From contig NZ_CP117030.1 in NCBI RefSeq assembly GCF_028551255.1, positions 682,001-746,000 on the forward strand: a stretch of DNA of 64,000 nt, given 5' to 3'. Position numbers and translations under genes: made by a program. This document shows, one piece after another, positions 44,739 through 54,136 of this stretch (within the stretch, counting starts at the first letter, position 1; the number at the start of each line of letters is the position of its first letter). This DNA comes from Vibrio tubiashii (GTDB lineage: Bacteria > Pseudomonadota > Gammaproteobacteria > Enterobacterales > Vibrionaceae). The notes beneath the pieces were generated by a model that had not been told where the DNA came from, did not search any database, and saw only the letters and a program-made list of their open reading frames with translations.

Positions 44739-45932
44739 ATGGATTTAGATATCTTATTCAAAAACTCGTCTTCAAAAATGAAGGAGAGTGTATCCGCAAG
44801 GGATCTCATCGTTTCAGATGATGCAGCGTTTATAGAGTCCGTTAACGACCTATATGCGATTGAGGGCTATGCAAAACCCATAGAAGTGCCGGATATTGAT
44901 AACGACAGCGCGTGGAACAACTCTGATGTAAAACTGAATCACGTTATTTTGGATTTACGAGGTGCAGGCAACGTGGTTGATCAAACTTCGGAGATTGCAA
45001 CACGCCTTGATGTCAGCATTTCATTGTTGGTGTTGTGCGATGTCGATTCGATCAAATTACGAAACCAGGTTCATTCTCTAGGTGCCAACTATGTGTTGTG
45101 GGATGCAGATCTTGACGCATTACTCGCGGCAATTAAGTCGAGCGAAGAGCAAGAGTCCAGTGTCAAGCGTACCCGTGTTGCTAAGCGAATTCTGATCCTT
45201 GGTACAAAAGGTGGGGTAGGTGTTTCTAGTGTTAGCTCGCTCTTATGCCATTCCTTAGCAGGACAAGCCAATCTAAAAACCTTACTTGTTGACCACGATT
45301 CTGGAGCTATGAACAGTGATATCTATCTTGGGGTTAAAGGTCTAAAGGCTAAGCAAAACAGTATTGATTTGAATCAAATTGATATCGATGATGCGATCGC
45401 TAAGACGTATGTCCACCCTGTAGTGGATAAACTGGACTATCTTGTTTTGGAAAAGAACATAGCATGTTTGTCAGATCACGCGACAACGCTATTTAATTTG
45501 TCCAATCAGCTTATTGATCAATACAACTTTATCATCGATTCTGCTCCGCTTTCGTGTTACGAAGAAATCCATGACCAGGAGCTAAGTGATAAATATCACC
45601 GCATTTTTGTGGTATGCGACCCTTCTGTATCGTCTTTACGTTCTTACAACTTGCTGAAGAAAAAACTCGGTAAAGTTGAACATGAATTGGTGTTTAACCT
45701 TAATCGTCCGGCTAAGGATTTTATGGTCACGCTCGCCAGTGCGAAAGAGCGAATTCGTGTTAAGACAAGTATTGATTTCGCTTATGAACCTGCGTTGGAA
45801 AAGCTGCTCATTCAACAAGGAATAGGGCACTTCATGAAATCTAAGTCGTCAGCACCGATCGCTAATATGGTTTCCACCTTAACGGGTAAGAAAATCAAAA
45901 CCAAATCACGTTTTTCACTGTTTAGAAAATGA
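44739..45932 (+). CDS. tadZ: TadZ/CpaE-type pilus localisation ATPase
   Basis: This 397-residue protein has an N-terminal receiver-like domain and a C-terminal MinD/ParA-like domain (from about residue 145), the TadZ/CpaE order. The deviant Walker A reads LGTKGGVGVSSVSSLL, where the usual lysine before S/T is valine. The switch region is VDHDSGAMNSDIYLG. TadZ places the pilus machine, often at a pole. It overlaps tadA by four bases. Confidence 0.88.
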   Translation: MDLDILFKNSSSKMKESVSARDLIVSDDAAFIESVNDLYAIEGYAKPIEVPDIDNDSAWNNSDVKLNHVILDLRGAGNVVDQTSEIATRLDVSISLLVLCDVDSIKLRNQVHSLGANYVLWDADLDALLAAIKSSEEQESSVKRTRVAKRILILGTKGGVGVSSVSSLLCHSLAGQANLKTLLVDHDSGAMNSDIYLGVKGLKAKQNSIDLNQIDIDDAIAKTYVHPVVDKLDYLVLEKNIACLSDHATTLFNLSNQLIDQYNFIIDSAPLSCYEEIHDQELSDKYHRIFVVCDPSVSSLRSYNLLKKKLGKVEHELVFNLNRPAKDFMVTLASAKERIRVKTSIDFAYEPALEKLLIQQGIGHFMKSKSSAPIANMVSTLTGKKIKTKSRFSLFRK

Positions 45933-47194
45933 ATCAAATAAAAGAAATTTATATCCAACTTCGAGATGAAATCTTTGATGCATTGGATGCTGCAACATTA
46001 GTTGAAATCACGACACAAGAGCTTGAAGAGCAGTTAAAAGATTCGGTTAACATTCTTATCGACAAAAAGAAGCTACAAGTAAGCTCGCTAAAGCGTGTCG
46101 AACTGGTAAAAGCACTTCTTGATGAACTTAAGGGTTTAGGACCACTGCAAAAGCTGGTTGATAACGATGATATCTCAGACATTATGATTAATGGTCCTTC
46201 AGATATCTTCATTGAGATTGGTGGTAAGGTTGAAAAGTCTCCAATTCAGTTTGTAAATGAGAAGCAACTTAATACGATTGCAAAGCGTATCGCTTCCAAC
46301 GTTGGGCGTCGTATTGATGAATCGAAACCTTTGTGTGATGCACGCTTGATGGATGGAAGTCGTGTCAATATTGTAATTCCGCCTTTGGCCATCGACGGCA
46401 CATCTATTTCAATTCGTAAGTTTAAAGAGCAAAAGATAAAGCTTGAGAACTTAGTTGAATTCGGTGCCATGTCAGTTGAAATGGCTAAGCTGTTGTCGAT
46501 TGCCAGCCATTGTAAATGCAATATTTTGATTTCAGGTGGTACAGGCTCAGGGAAAACGACGCTTCTCAATGCATTGTCAGGTTTTATCGGAGAAACCGAA
46601 CGTATCGTTACGATTGAAGATGCCGCGGAGCTTCAACTACAAAAGCCTCATATAGTTCGATTAGAAACACGCCAAGCGAGTGTCGAAGGGACCGGTGAAG
46701 TGTCGGCTCGAGAGCTTGTAATAAACGCACTACGTATGCGTCCAGACCGGATTATTGTTGGTGAGTGTCGTGGCGGAGAGGCATTCGAGATGCTTCAGGC
46801 GATGAACACCGGGCACGATGGCTCAATGTCTACCTTACACGCCAATACGCCAAGAGATGCCATTGCGCGTACCGAGAGCATGGTAATGATGGCGACCGCG
46901 AGTCTTCCAATTGCTGCTATTCGACGAACCATTGTTAGTGCTGTCGACTTGATCGTGCAAGTAAAGCGTCTTCACGATGGTAGCCGTAAAGTGATGTACA
47001 TATCCGAGATAATCGGGATGGAAGGTGACAGTGTGGTTATGGAAGACATTTTCCGATATGAAGCGAGCTCAGAATATAAAGAGGGCAAGATTAACGGCGA
47101 GTTTCGAACTCCTGGTTTATCTACGCGTTCGGTTATTTATGAGCGTGCCAAGTTCTTCGGTCTTGAAGAGACGGTTAGGGAGATTTTTGCATGA
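45929..47194 (+). CDS. tadA: Tad pilus assembly ATPase TadA
   Basis: This 421-residue secretion ATPase of the TadA/CpaF (VirB11-like) family powers pilus extension and retraction. Walker A is GGTGSGKTT (K209). The Asp box ERIVTIEDAAEL, Walker B region (RPDRIIVGECRGGEAFEML) and His box (STLHANTPRDA) follow in order. The N-terminal region has LDELKGLGPLQKLVDNDDIS, typical of CpaF. It overlaps tadZ and tadB through ATGA junctions. Confidence 0.95.
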   Translation: MNQIKEIYIQLRDEIFDALDAATLVEITTQELEEQLKDSVNILIDKKKLQVSSLKRVELVKALLDELKGLGPLQKLVDNDDISDIMINGPSDIFIEIGGKVEKSPIQFVNEKQLNTIAKRIASNVGRRIDESKPLCDARLMDGSRVNIVIPPLAIDGTSISIRKFKEQKIKLENLVEFGAMSVEMAKLLSIASHCKCNILISGGTGSGKTTLLNALSGFIGETERIVTIEDAAELQLQKPHIVRLETRQASVEGTGEVSARELVINALRMRPDRIIVGECRGGEAFEMLQAMNTGHDGSMSTLHANTPRDAIARTESMVMMATASLPIAAIRRTIVSAVDLIVQVKRLHDGSRKVMYISEIIGMEGDSVVMEDIFRYEASSEYKEGKINGEFRTPGLSTRSVIYERAKFFGLEETVREIFA

Positions 47195-48105
47195 CCCTAT
47201 TACTGATACTCGCTTGGGGAGGTTTCTTTGTTTATTGGATGATAGTTCGCACACGCCAAAACAAGGAACTAAATAAGCTGATCCAAATGGAAGCTGAGTT
47301 TGAGGGGGTGAAAGGCGCAAGAGCAGTTATTGATGCTCAGCAATTTGAAAAAGATTTCAAAGCGCGACTACGTCAACAATATAAAGCTGCAGTGAAAGTG
47401 TTTCAGCCAAACATGCCGCTCAAGCTGTTGCTGTTCTTTTCAATCTCTGCGGGAGCAGTGTACGCGATCAACGAGTTCTTTTTCCGACAGGACTTCATGA
47501 CGTGTTTGATCATCGTTGAACCGATATTGTTTGTGATGTTTTTTACCAAGCTCAAGCAAAGGCAGACAGAAAAATTCAAAAACAACTTTCCAGATGCACT
47601 GAATATTCTTAGTGGTGCGATCTCTTCTGGTCAAAGTATCGTGCATGCATTTGAGTATGTAGGTAAACAACTAGACAACGAAGTGGGCAATGAATTTAAG
47701 TTCATGGCCGAGCGACTGCTTATAGGTGAAGACCCTGATGACGTACTTGAAAGAAGTGCCGCGACTTTCCCTTACTTGGAGTATTTTTTCTTTGCGTCAA
47801 CAATTCGAATCAACTTGAACCGAGGCGGGCAGCTAAAGGATGTAATCAATCGCATTAACCGACTTATGTTTGATTCACGAGCCGTAGAAAAAAAGAAAAA
47901 TGCGTTGACGTCAGAGGCACGCGCTTCCGCGAAAATCATCGCCTGTTTACCAGTCATTTTTCTAGTTATTTTGAAATTCACCAGCCCAGAGAATTACAAC
48001 TTCGTCATGTTTGAACCGGGTGGACAACCGATTTTCTATTACGTGTTGATCAGTGAATTCATTGGTTTCGTGTGCATCTGGTTTATCTTGCGAGGGGTCG
48101 AATAA
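47191..48105 (+). CDS. tadB: Tad inner-membrane platform protein TadB
   Basis: This 304-residue protein of the type II secretion F (GspF) superfamily has an N-terminal helix, two central helices, the conserved FPDALNILSGAISSGQSI cytoplasmic segment near residue 135, and C-terminal helices. With TadC it forms the inner-membrane platform driven by TadA. It overlaps both neighbours (ATGA before, TAATG after). Confidence 0.92.
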   Translation: MTLLLILAWGGFFVYWMIVRTRQNKELNKLIQMEAEFEGVKGARAVIDAQQFEKDFKARLRQQYKAAVKVFQPNMPLKLLLFFSISAGAVYAINEFFFRQDFMTCLIIVEPILFVMFFTKLKQRQTEKFKNNFPDALNILSGAISSGQSIVHAFEYVGKQLDNEVGNEFKFMAERLLIGEDPDDVLERSAATFPYLEYFFFASTIRINLNRGGQLKDVINRINRLMFDSRAVEKKKNALTSEARASAKIIACLPVIFLVILKFTSPENYNFVMFEPGGQPIFYYVLISEFIGFVCIWFILRGVE

Positions 48106-48971
48106 TGGATTTTCAAACCCTAATGCTATGGGCTTTCGCATTTATGTTTTCAATGTTGATCGCAGGTGGTGTACTGAAAGCATGGGACAATACTCGAGCC
48201 AATATTGCAACGCGAAAAATTATTGGTTCTACACGCGAGGAACGTAAGCGCATCGACTTAATTAAAGTAGCGCTGTCTCAGGTGAGTTTTAACAAAGAAG
48301 AAACGCGGAAAAAGCTCGTAGCTGCTGGATTCTATAGTGATTACCTAGCTGATGTTTACTATCTAATTAAAATCATCCCGTTCACAGTTTGCCTAGCTCT
48401 AATTGGTTTTGATTACTTTCAAGGTCAAACAGAGGTTGCCTTTTCGCTACTCTACTTATTAGGCGCTTTAGGTCTATTTATAATCGGCCCCGATGCGTTT
48501 GTGACTAGTAGAGGTAAAGCCAATATAAAGCACATCAGCTCAAGACTTCCATTTCTTCTCGACCTTATGAACGTTTGTGTTCACACCGGGATGACAATTG
48601 AATCAAGTTTGGATTACTTGTCCAAAGAATTAGCGACCGTCGACCGTAATTTAGCCTATGTGGTGCGAGTCACTGTGGAACGTTCGCGATTGGTCGGTTT
48701 AGAAAAGGCGTTAGAAGAATTTTACGATCTAGTGCCTACCAGTGAATCTCAAAGCTTTGTCATGACTCTCGTACAGAGCCTTCAATTCGGTTCGTCTATT
48801 GGGCCAGTCTTGGCGACATTGGCTACCGATATTCGCGAACTCAATATGATGGATCTTGAAGAACGGATAGGAAAAATGGGCGCAAAAATGTCCATACCTC
48901 TAATTGCTTTTATCATGATACCTATCGTCGTACTGATTGCCGCTCCCGGCATTCTAAGGATGTTGACGTGA
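48105..48971 (+). CDS. tadC: Tad inner-membrane platform protein TadC
   Basis: This 288-residue GspF-superfamily partner of TadB has membrane helices at the N-terminus, centre and C-terminus around the cytoplasmic LPFLLDLMNVCVHTGMTIES block. ATG 48105 shares an A with the tadB stop, which is preferred over an upstream in-frame start at 48072. The stop overlaps the GTG of tadD. Confidence 0.92.
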   Translation: MDFQTLMLWAFAFMFSMLIAGGVLKAWDNTRANIATRKIIGSTREERKRIDLIKVALSQVSFNKEETRKKLVAAGFYSDYLADVYYLIKIIPFTVCLALIGFDYFQGQTEVAFSLLYLLGALGLFIIGPDAFVTSRGKANIKHISSRLPFLLDLMNVCVHTGMTIESSLDYLSKELATVDRNLAYVVRVTVERSRLVGLEKALEEFYDLVPTSESQSFVMTLVQSLQFGSSIGPVLATLATDIRELNMMDLEERIGKMGAKMSIPLIAFIMIPIVVLIAAPGILRMLT

Positions 48972-50092
48972 AAAAACTCACTCTTTGCACGCTATTAATC
49001 ACTTGTGCTCTTTCAGGATGCGCGGCAGTAAACACTGAACTGGAAACCAAAGAAAAACTGCTTGTCGGGTCTGGGAATGAGCAGCAACTGATAGAGTTTT
49101 ACAAAGCAAATTTAAAGCTTGAACCAATCTACAAAGCAAAACTGGTTAATCTGTATTTGACGCAAAAAGACATAAAGTCCGCAGAACTCTATAGAAATAC
49201 CTATTCCGAGAGTGATTTGGAGCAGCCAGAGTTCATATTGACCAATGCGCGCCTCGATTACCAAAAGAAAAACTACGTACAAGCTTTAGAAAACCTCGAT
49301 TTGTACTTGGATGAAGGCGGTGACGAGGGACAATTCCACCTGTTAAAAGGGAAAATACTCGCCCAGCAGAAACGTTTTCGAGAAGCCATTGAGCAGTTTG
49401 AAGAAAGCAGGAAGCGAGGCGCTTCTGACAGAGAAGCGGGCAACAACATTGCCGTCGTTAAGATGATGCAGTCCGATTACCTTGGAGCAACAGATACTTT
49501 ATACGACTTGTACTTAGCCAGTCCTAGCGATAAGAAAGTGCGCTCGAACCTGATTATTTCTTCGGTAAACGCTGACCGTCCTGACATTGCGTTAGAAGTA
49601 CTTCGACATACCAACAGTGATGAACAGGCGCGAAAGCAACTTGCAGCGTTAATGCGCTCTATCAAAAAGAACAAAAGGAGCGAAAGTTCAGTGAGACAGT
49701 CAACAGCAAAAACGTCATTTAACTCAAGGGGGGCTGGTGCTAGTTTCGTTGCACCAACGACAAAGGTTAGTCGCCTTGCTACCGACAACGAGTTTCAACA
49801 GGCGAAAAACAGCCTTGATGGTTCAGAACTTGACCCAAAGAAATTGAAACCAGGAGTATTGCCAACTTATCGTGTCCAAGTGTTAGCGACTTATACTGCG
49901 ATTCCCTCTGATTTTCTGAATTATCTAAAGACCAATTATGGAACCGTTTATTCATACACTCACGGCTTATGGAAGCGTTACTGTATCGGAGAGTTCAATG
50001 ATCTCGATGAAGCCAAGACCTTTCTTTCTCGCTTAGATATCAAAGGCGCATTTGTCGTTGATTACACAAAGAAAAGGTACGTTAGACTATGA
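48968..50092 (+). CDS. tadD: TadD-like TPR lipoprotein with C-terminal SPOR-like domain
   Basis: This 374-residue lipoprotein (lipobox LSGC, cysteine at residue 18) has a central array of tetratricopeptide-type helices (about residues 40-225), as in TadD pilotins. A basic linker is followed by a C-terminal domain (about residues 300-374) of the SPOR type, with YRVQVLATYTAIPSDFLNYL and a final sheet. Most TadD proteins end after the TPR array, so the added SPOR-like domain may tie the machine to peptidoglycan. The start is GTG in a GTGA overlap with tadC. Confidence 0.85.
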   Translation: MKKLTLCTLLITCALSGCAAVNTELETKEKLLVGSGNEQQLIEFYKANLKLEPIYKAKLVNLYLTQKDIKSAELYRNTYSESDLEQPEFILTNARLDYQKKNYVQALENLDLYLDEGGDEGQFHLLKGKILAQQKRFREAIEQFEESRKRGASDREAGNNIAVVKMMQSDYLGATDTLYDLYLASPSDKKVRSNLIISSVNADRPDIALEVLRHTNSDEQARKQLAALMRSIKKNKRSESSVRQSTAKTSFNSRGAGASFVAPTTKVSRLATDNEFQQAKNSLDGSELDPKKLKPGVLPTYRVQVLATYTAIPSDFLNYLKTNYGTVYSYTHGLWKRYCIGEFNDLDEAKTFLSRLDIKGAFVVDYTKKRYVRL

Positions 50093-50619
50093 AGCGCTCT
50101 AAACAAAAAGGCTCGTTGACGATAGAGGCTGCGATGGGCATTCCCTTGTTTCTGGCGATTATTTTTGGCTGGGTCGAGATTTGTATCCTGACATTTAATA
50201 TGAGCATGACTGACCATGCATTGACCACAGCAGTAATGCGTACCAAAAAAGCAGGCGATTCCAGCAATAGCAATACGGTTAACTATGGTCAAATGATAAA
50301 AGATGAAATGAATAAAGCCGGAGGCGCATTGTGGAGCAATGGCGTAAAACCTGGCAGTGTTCAAATTCGGGTTGATTACTTCAAAGACTATGATGGATTC
50401 TTAAAGTGTACCGACGCGTATCAATCGTCTAAAGAGTGCCCTGAAAAAAAAGACCAACCGGAAGACATGGCACTGGCAGTGTATAACCTTGAATATACCT
50501 ATGACCCTTTAGTATCAATTTGGTTTCCAGACATGGTCATTAGAAGAGAAGTGATCACCATTCAAGAGTACGAGCGTTGTTCGTTCAAGATTGGGCAGGG
50601 GGCTGGTTGTGCGAGTTAA
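50089..50619 (+). CDS. tadE: TadE-type pseudopilin
   Basis: This 176-residue pseudopilin has a short basic leader, then the TadE motif KGSLTIEAAMGIPLFLAIIF, including the conserved glutamate, and one membrane helix. The mature part is periplasmic with a pair of cysteines near residue 112 and two more at the C-terminus. It is processed by the Tad prepilin peptidase in known systems. It overlaps tadD by four bases and tadF by 11. Confidence 0.88.
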   Translation: MKRSKQKGSLTIEAAMGIPLFLAIIFGWVEICILTFNMSMTDHALTTAVMRTKKAGDSSNSNTVNYGQMIKDEMNKAGGALWSNGVKPGSVQIRVDYFKDYDGFLKCTDAYQSSKECPEKKDQPEDMALAVYNLEYTYDPLVSIWFPDMVIRREVITIQEYERCSFKIGQGAGCAS

Positions 50620-51193
50620 ACAAACAGGTTCTTTTGCTGTGGAGTTAGCGTTAGTCCTAGTGTTCGCTTCTGGATTGTTTTTAGTTGTCGTGAATTACAT
50701 GTTGGCTATCAACAAAAAAGGTCAGTTGGACAGAGCTTCATACTCTCTTACGACGATCCTATCTGAAAGAAAACAATTGTTTAGTTCGGACCTAGACATA
50801 TGTGCAGGTAATTGTCGTAAAACAGAGCAAACCACATATTCAATTGCTTCCGCATCGATGAAACGCATGATACCAAACTTTGACAATTCTAAGTTTGGTA
50901 TGCGTATTGATGAGATTCGTTTAGAAGAGACACTATTACCTAGTGGTAAAACTCATTACAAACGCGTCCAAAAAACGCTGACTAAAGGAGCAATTCATGG
51001 CTGCGATTTTCCAAATATGAGCGACATAACCAAAGATAAGGCGATTGAATTATTACCTATAACCTCTCGTGGTCGAAGGTTGCCTTTGTATCAAGTGTCG
51101 TTGTGCTATGAGATTCCGGTGAATCTATTGGGTGTTGCCAATGGTGAGGTTCTTCGCCTATTAAGCACTTCTTATTCGTTCGCGAGGGTCTAG
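50609..51193 (+). CDS. tadF: TadF-type pseudopilin
   Basis: This protein of about 194 residues begins with a TadE/TadF-type leader and helix (RVKQTGSFAVELALVLVFAS). GTG 50609 is chosen as start because GGGGGC lies just before it and the leader then has normal length; a TTG at 50591 would add six residues. Four cysteines in the periplasmic part (two near residue 65, one near 131, one near 172) suggest disulfides. It overlaps tadE and ends one base before tadG. Confidence 0.85.
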   Translation: MRVKQTGSFAVELALVLVFASGLFLVVVNYMLAINKKGQLDRASYSLTTILSERKQLFSSDLDICAGNCRKTEQTTYSIASASMKRMIPNFDNSKFGMRIDEIRLEETLLPSGKTHYKRVQKTLTKGAIHGCDFPNMSDITKDKAIELLPITSRGRRLPLYQVSLCYEIPVNLLGVANGEVLRLLSTSYSFARV

Positions 51194-51194
51194 A

Positions 51195-52505
51195 ATGAGA
51201 ACAATAAAGAAACATAATGGTGTAGCAGGAATACTTTTTATAGGGTTGTTGCCCATCATGGTCATCTTTATGGCTTTTTCGATGCAAATGGCGCAACAAA
51301 TGTTGGCCCATGCTCGTGTCTTGGAAGCGGCGGAAGTGTCAAGCCTAGCTTTAATTGCAAGTCCAAAAGAAACTGAAGATGACAACGTTAAATACGCACG
51401 TCAGTTAGTGGATCGATATGTCGTTGACAATATAAATGATGTCGACGTTGAAGTGTACACGCGTAAATGCGAATACAAAGATGGCTGTGTTCAGGCGAGT
51501 GGGGAGTTAGCACCTTTCAGTGACTTTGTCGTCAGTGCAAAAGCAGAACATAAATCGTGGATAGCTTATGAAGAAGCAGACTTGAAGCCTGAGTTTGAAG
51601 TCGCAGGTCAATCGGTGACACGAAAGTATCTTCCACAACCAGTAGATGTTTACTTCATCGCTGACTTCAGTGGTTCGATGAAGCATCACTGGAAAGGGGG
51701 GAAATCAAAGCTAGATGTTGTTAAACAAACGATCGAGAGAGTGGTTGAAGATATTGAAAACTTCAACACCGAAGAGAAGAGTCGCATTGCGTTAATGGGG
51801 TACAACCCAATGCACGTCAAGCAGACTGGAACGGTATATTTGAATGCTTACGGTTACCGTAGGTCGTGGCCACGAAAAGTTGCCTACAATTTTGCACGAA
51901 ACACAGCCAGTCAAACGGTTGCCAAGATGTTCGACAAGCCAATCGTTTACTCAAAGGTACAAGAGTATGTATCTGGAATGTCACGTTTAGAAGTTAAATC
52001 TCTTGTGCAGAATAACGATCGATTTGTGGACTATTACAAGTTTTACGATATTCCACTTACTGAAGATTACTCCAATTTTAAAAGAAGACTATCAAACGCA
52101 TCTCTAGGTGCTGAAGGTGGTACTTCGTCTTGGAATGGGATTATCGCTGCTGCACAAGAAGCAAATCGAGCAACAAACATTAATCCAGAGCAAGTGTTTA
52201 TCGTTTTATCTGATGGTGCTGACAATGACGAAGGCTATCTACAACGCTTGGTCAACCAAGGTCTGTGCAAAGAGTTACGCTCAACTATATCCGCTAAAAG
52301 GAATCGATTCCAAAGCAAAACTGGTAGTGCGGGCAAAACCAAAGTCACCATGGGGGTAATTGGTGTGGACTACCGAGTTAAAGAATCGGATGGATTTGGT
52401 GATTGTTTTGGTCGGAAAAACATTTACCACGCAAAAGATGGTGACGACGTTTACAAATATATTTTAAACCTAATCAACGAAGAAACAGGAAGACTTAAGG
52501 ATTAA
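51195..52505 (+). CDS. tadG: TadG with von Willebrand factor A domain
   Basis: This 436-residue protein has an N-terminal membrane helix with a TadE-like pattern (about residues 10-33) and a VWA domain from about residue 150. The metal-ion-dependent adhesion site is visible as DFSGSMK with a later GGTSSWNG and LSDGADND. TadG is a surface or periplasmic anchoring component and may act as adhesin. Four cysteines are scattered through the domain. It directly follows tadF. Confidence 0.9.
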   Translation: MRTIKKHNGVAGILFIGLLPIMVIFMAFSMQMAQQMLAHARVLEAAEVSSLALIASPKETEDDNVKYARQLVDRYVVDNINDVDVEVYTRKCEYKDGCVQASGELAPFSDFVVSAKAEHKSWIAYEEADLKPEFEVAGQSVTRKYLPQPVDVYFIADFSGSMKHHWKGGKSKLDVVKQTIERVVEDIENFNTEEKSRIALMGYNPMHVKQTGTVYLNAYGYRRSWPRKVAYNFARNTASQTVAKMFDKPIVYSKVQEYVSGMSRLEVKSLVQNNDRFVDYYKFYDIPLTEDYSNFKRRLSNASLGAEGGTSSWNGIIAAAQEANRATNINPEQVFIVLSDGADNDEGYLQRLVNQGLCKELRSTISAKRNRFQSKTGSAGKTKVTMGVIGVDYRVKESDGFGDCFGRKNIYHAKDGDDVYKYILNLINEETGRLKD

Positions 52506-52506
52506 C

Positions 52507-53073
52507 ATGAAATACCCAGTAATTATTACTTCAATCTTACTATCGCCGCTGGGTTATGCGAACTGCTTGGGTAGCGTTGATGAATTCATTACATCAACCA
52601 CCTTAGTCTCTTCTCATACAGTCAAAACTCAGGTTGCTGGCTACTTAAACCAGCGTGAACAAATGCTTGAAAATACTGTTTTAAACAGCAATCGCGATGT
52701 CGTTCATGTGGAAGCTAGAGATGAATTGTGTTTTTACGATAAAGAGACACAATCTTTAGTACTTAACTACGGTATTGATATTTACAGGCTGTCGCCTAGC
52801 CATAAGCAAGTACTAGAGCAGTATTTAGGACTAGTTAGTGACAAAGCACAGATCTATATCGAAGGGCATGCAGACAGTTTAGGCGGTGAGGTATACAACA
52901 AAGCGCTGTCTGCGCGACGAGCTAAACAGGTAGCTAAGTATCTAAAAAACGATTTAAATCAGGGTAACAGAATTGTGGAGCATGCTTTTGGAGAAAGCTC
53001 TCCCATTTGTAACCTTACTGAGAATTCGGCGACAGGCTGCAATCGTCGCGTAGTGATAACCGTTAAATCGTGA
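52507..53073 (+). CDS. OmpA-family peptidoglycan-binding protein of the Tad locus
   Basis: This 188-residue protein has a signal peptide (about residues 1-19) and a C-terminal OmpA-like domain with IYIEGHADSLGGEVYNKALS and ARRAKQVAKYL. That domain usually binds peptidoglycan through a conserved Asp and Arg. OmpA-like genes are frequent at the end of vibrio Tad loci and may anchor the machine to the wall. The stop overlaps a 21-codon ORF. Confidence 0.88.
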   Translation: MKYPVIITSILLSPLGYANCLGSVDEFITSTTLVSSHTVKTQVAGYLNQREQMLENTVLNSNRDVVHVEARDELCFYDKETQSLVLNYGIDIYRLSPSHKQVLEQYLGLVSDKAQIYIEGHADSLGGEVYNKALSARRAKQVAKYLKNDLNQGNRIVEHAFGESSPICNLTENSATGCNRRVVITVKS

Positions 53074-53138
53074 TGCGTTGTCTAATCTTTGCTTGTTTGT
53101 GTATTTTGTGGGCGTCGGCGATGAGCGGATTATTTTAA
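53073..53138 (+). CDS. 21-residue membrane peptide ORF coupled to the OmpA-like gene
   Basis: The stop of the OmpA-like gene overlaps an ATG as TGATG, opening a 21-codon ORF encoding MRCLIFACLCILWASAMSGL plus a final Phe. It has one basic residue followed by a hydrophobic, cysteine-rich segment like a signal peptide or a tiny membrane protein. It sits just before the operon terminator. Translational coupling makes expression plausible; function is unknown and it may be non-functional. Confidence 0.4.
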   Translation: MRCLIFACLCILWASAMSGLF

Positions 53139-53145
53139 GCATAAG

Positions 53146-53170
53146 AGCCAGCATAGAGTGCTGGCTTTTG
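53146..53170 (+). terminator. Intrinsic terminator of the Tad operon
   Basis: AGCCAGCA (53146-53153) pairs perfectly with TGCTGGCT (53159-53166) around a TAGAG loop, followed by TTTTGT. It is the first strong terminator after the flp attenuator. Confidence 0.87.
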
Positions 53171-53209
53171 TATATCTATAGATGTGCATCGTTGAACGAG
53201 TTGCCAAAC

Positions 53210-54043
53210 TTATTTACTGCTAATCGGTAGGGATGGATCAGCTCCCCATTCAGTCCATGAACCGTCATACACTGTTAGGTTCTGATAACCGCACAGATGA
53301 GCGGCCAATAGAACGATACATGCTGTCACCCCAGAGCCACAGCTAAATAGCGTTTGGCTAGCTTGCTGCGACAGTGAGCTTGTTAGGATTGACTGCAACT
53401 CTTCCACAGGCTTAAGCTTGTGCCCATTCATGAGTTCTGCAAATGGCTGACAGACAGAGTTGGGAATATGACCGCTTCGAATGCCCGCTCTTGGCTCGGC
53501 GACTTCGCTATTAAAACGGGCTCTTGAGCGCGCATCGACCGTTAGGCTGTGGCTATTGTCAATTTGCTCCAGTACGTAGTTAGCATCAACAAAGTAGTTT
53601 GGATCGAGCTGACCGGAGAAATCCCCCTTGGACTCTAGTTCGCGGTATGCCTTTGTGGTTGCAAGACCTTGAGATTTCCATTCTGTTAAACCGCCATCAA
53701 GTATATAAACTTGCTGATGACCCATTGCGCGGAACATCCACCATGCTCTTGGTGAAGCGAAAGTGCCACTGTTGTCGTAAACAACAATGATGGAGTCGTT
53801 GTTGATCCCCAGAGCCTGCGCCAAGCGATTAAACCGCTCTTCACTTGGCATCATATGAGGTAAGGAAGCGTTTGGATCGCAAAACTCTTGGTCGTAATCG
53901 AATCTTAGGCTGTCTGGAATGAGGTTGGTTTTGTCTTTTTCTACTTCGCCCGGGATCTGAAAATCAATGCTGGCATCTAGAATAACTAGATTGTCGTCGT
54001 CCATTAACTTATTGAGATCATTAGCGGTGAGCAGCGGTGACAT
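53210..54043 (-). CDS. sseA: 3-mercaptopyruvate sulfurtransferase (tandem rhodanese)
   Basis: This 277-residue protein has two rhodanese domains; the C-terminal one carries the active-site loop CGSGVTAC with nucleophile C235. CGSGVT distinguishes mercaptopyruvate sulfurtransferases from thiosulfate sulfurtransferases. It transfers sulfur from 3-mercaptopyruvate to thiol or cyanide acceptors. The N-terminal domain (residues 1-125) is inactive, as usual. The start ATG follows AAGGATAG. Confidence 0.92.
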   Translation of the reverse strand: MSPLLTANDLNKLMDDDNLVILDASIDFQIPGEVEKDKTNLIPDSLRFDYDQEFCDPNASLPHMMPSEERFNRLAQALGINNDSIIVVYDNSGTFASPRAWWMFRAMGHQQVYILDGGLTEWKSQGLATTKAYRELESKGDFSGQLDPNYFVDANYVLEQIDNSHSLTVDARSRARFNSEVAEPRAGIRSGHIPNSVCQPFAELMNGHKLKPVEELQSILTSSLSQQASQTLFSCGSGVTACIVLLAAHLCGYQNLTVYDGSWTEWGADPSLPISSK

Positions 54044-54136
54044 TGGCTATCCTTATGTTTTTGAAAGACATAAGGATAAAGCTACACGACCACCCGCTGA
54101 CAAGCAACCGCGCGGCACTTAGAAGCAATGTGTTTG

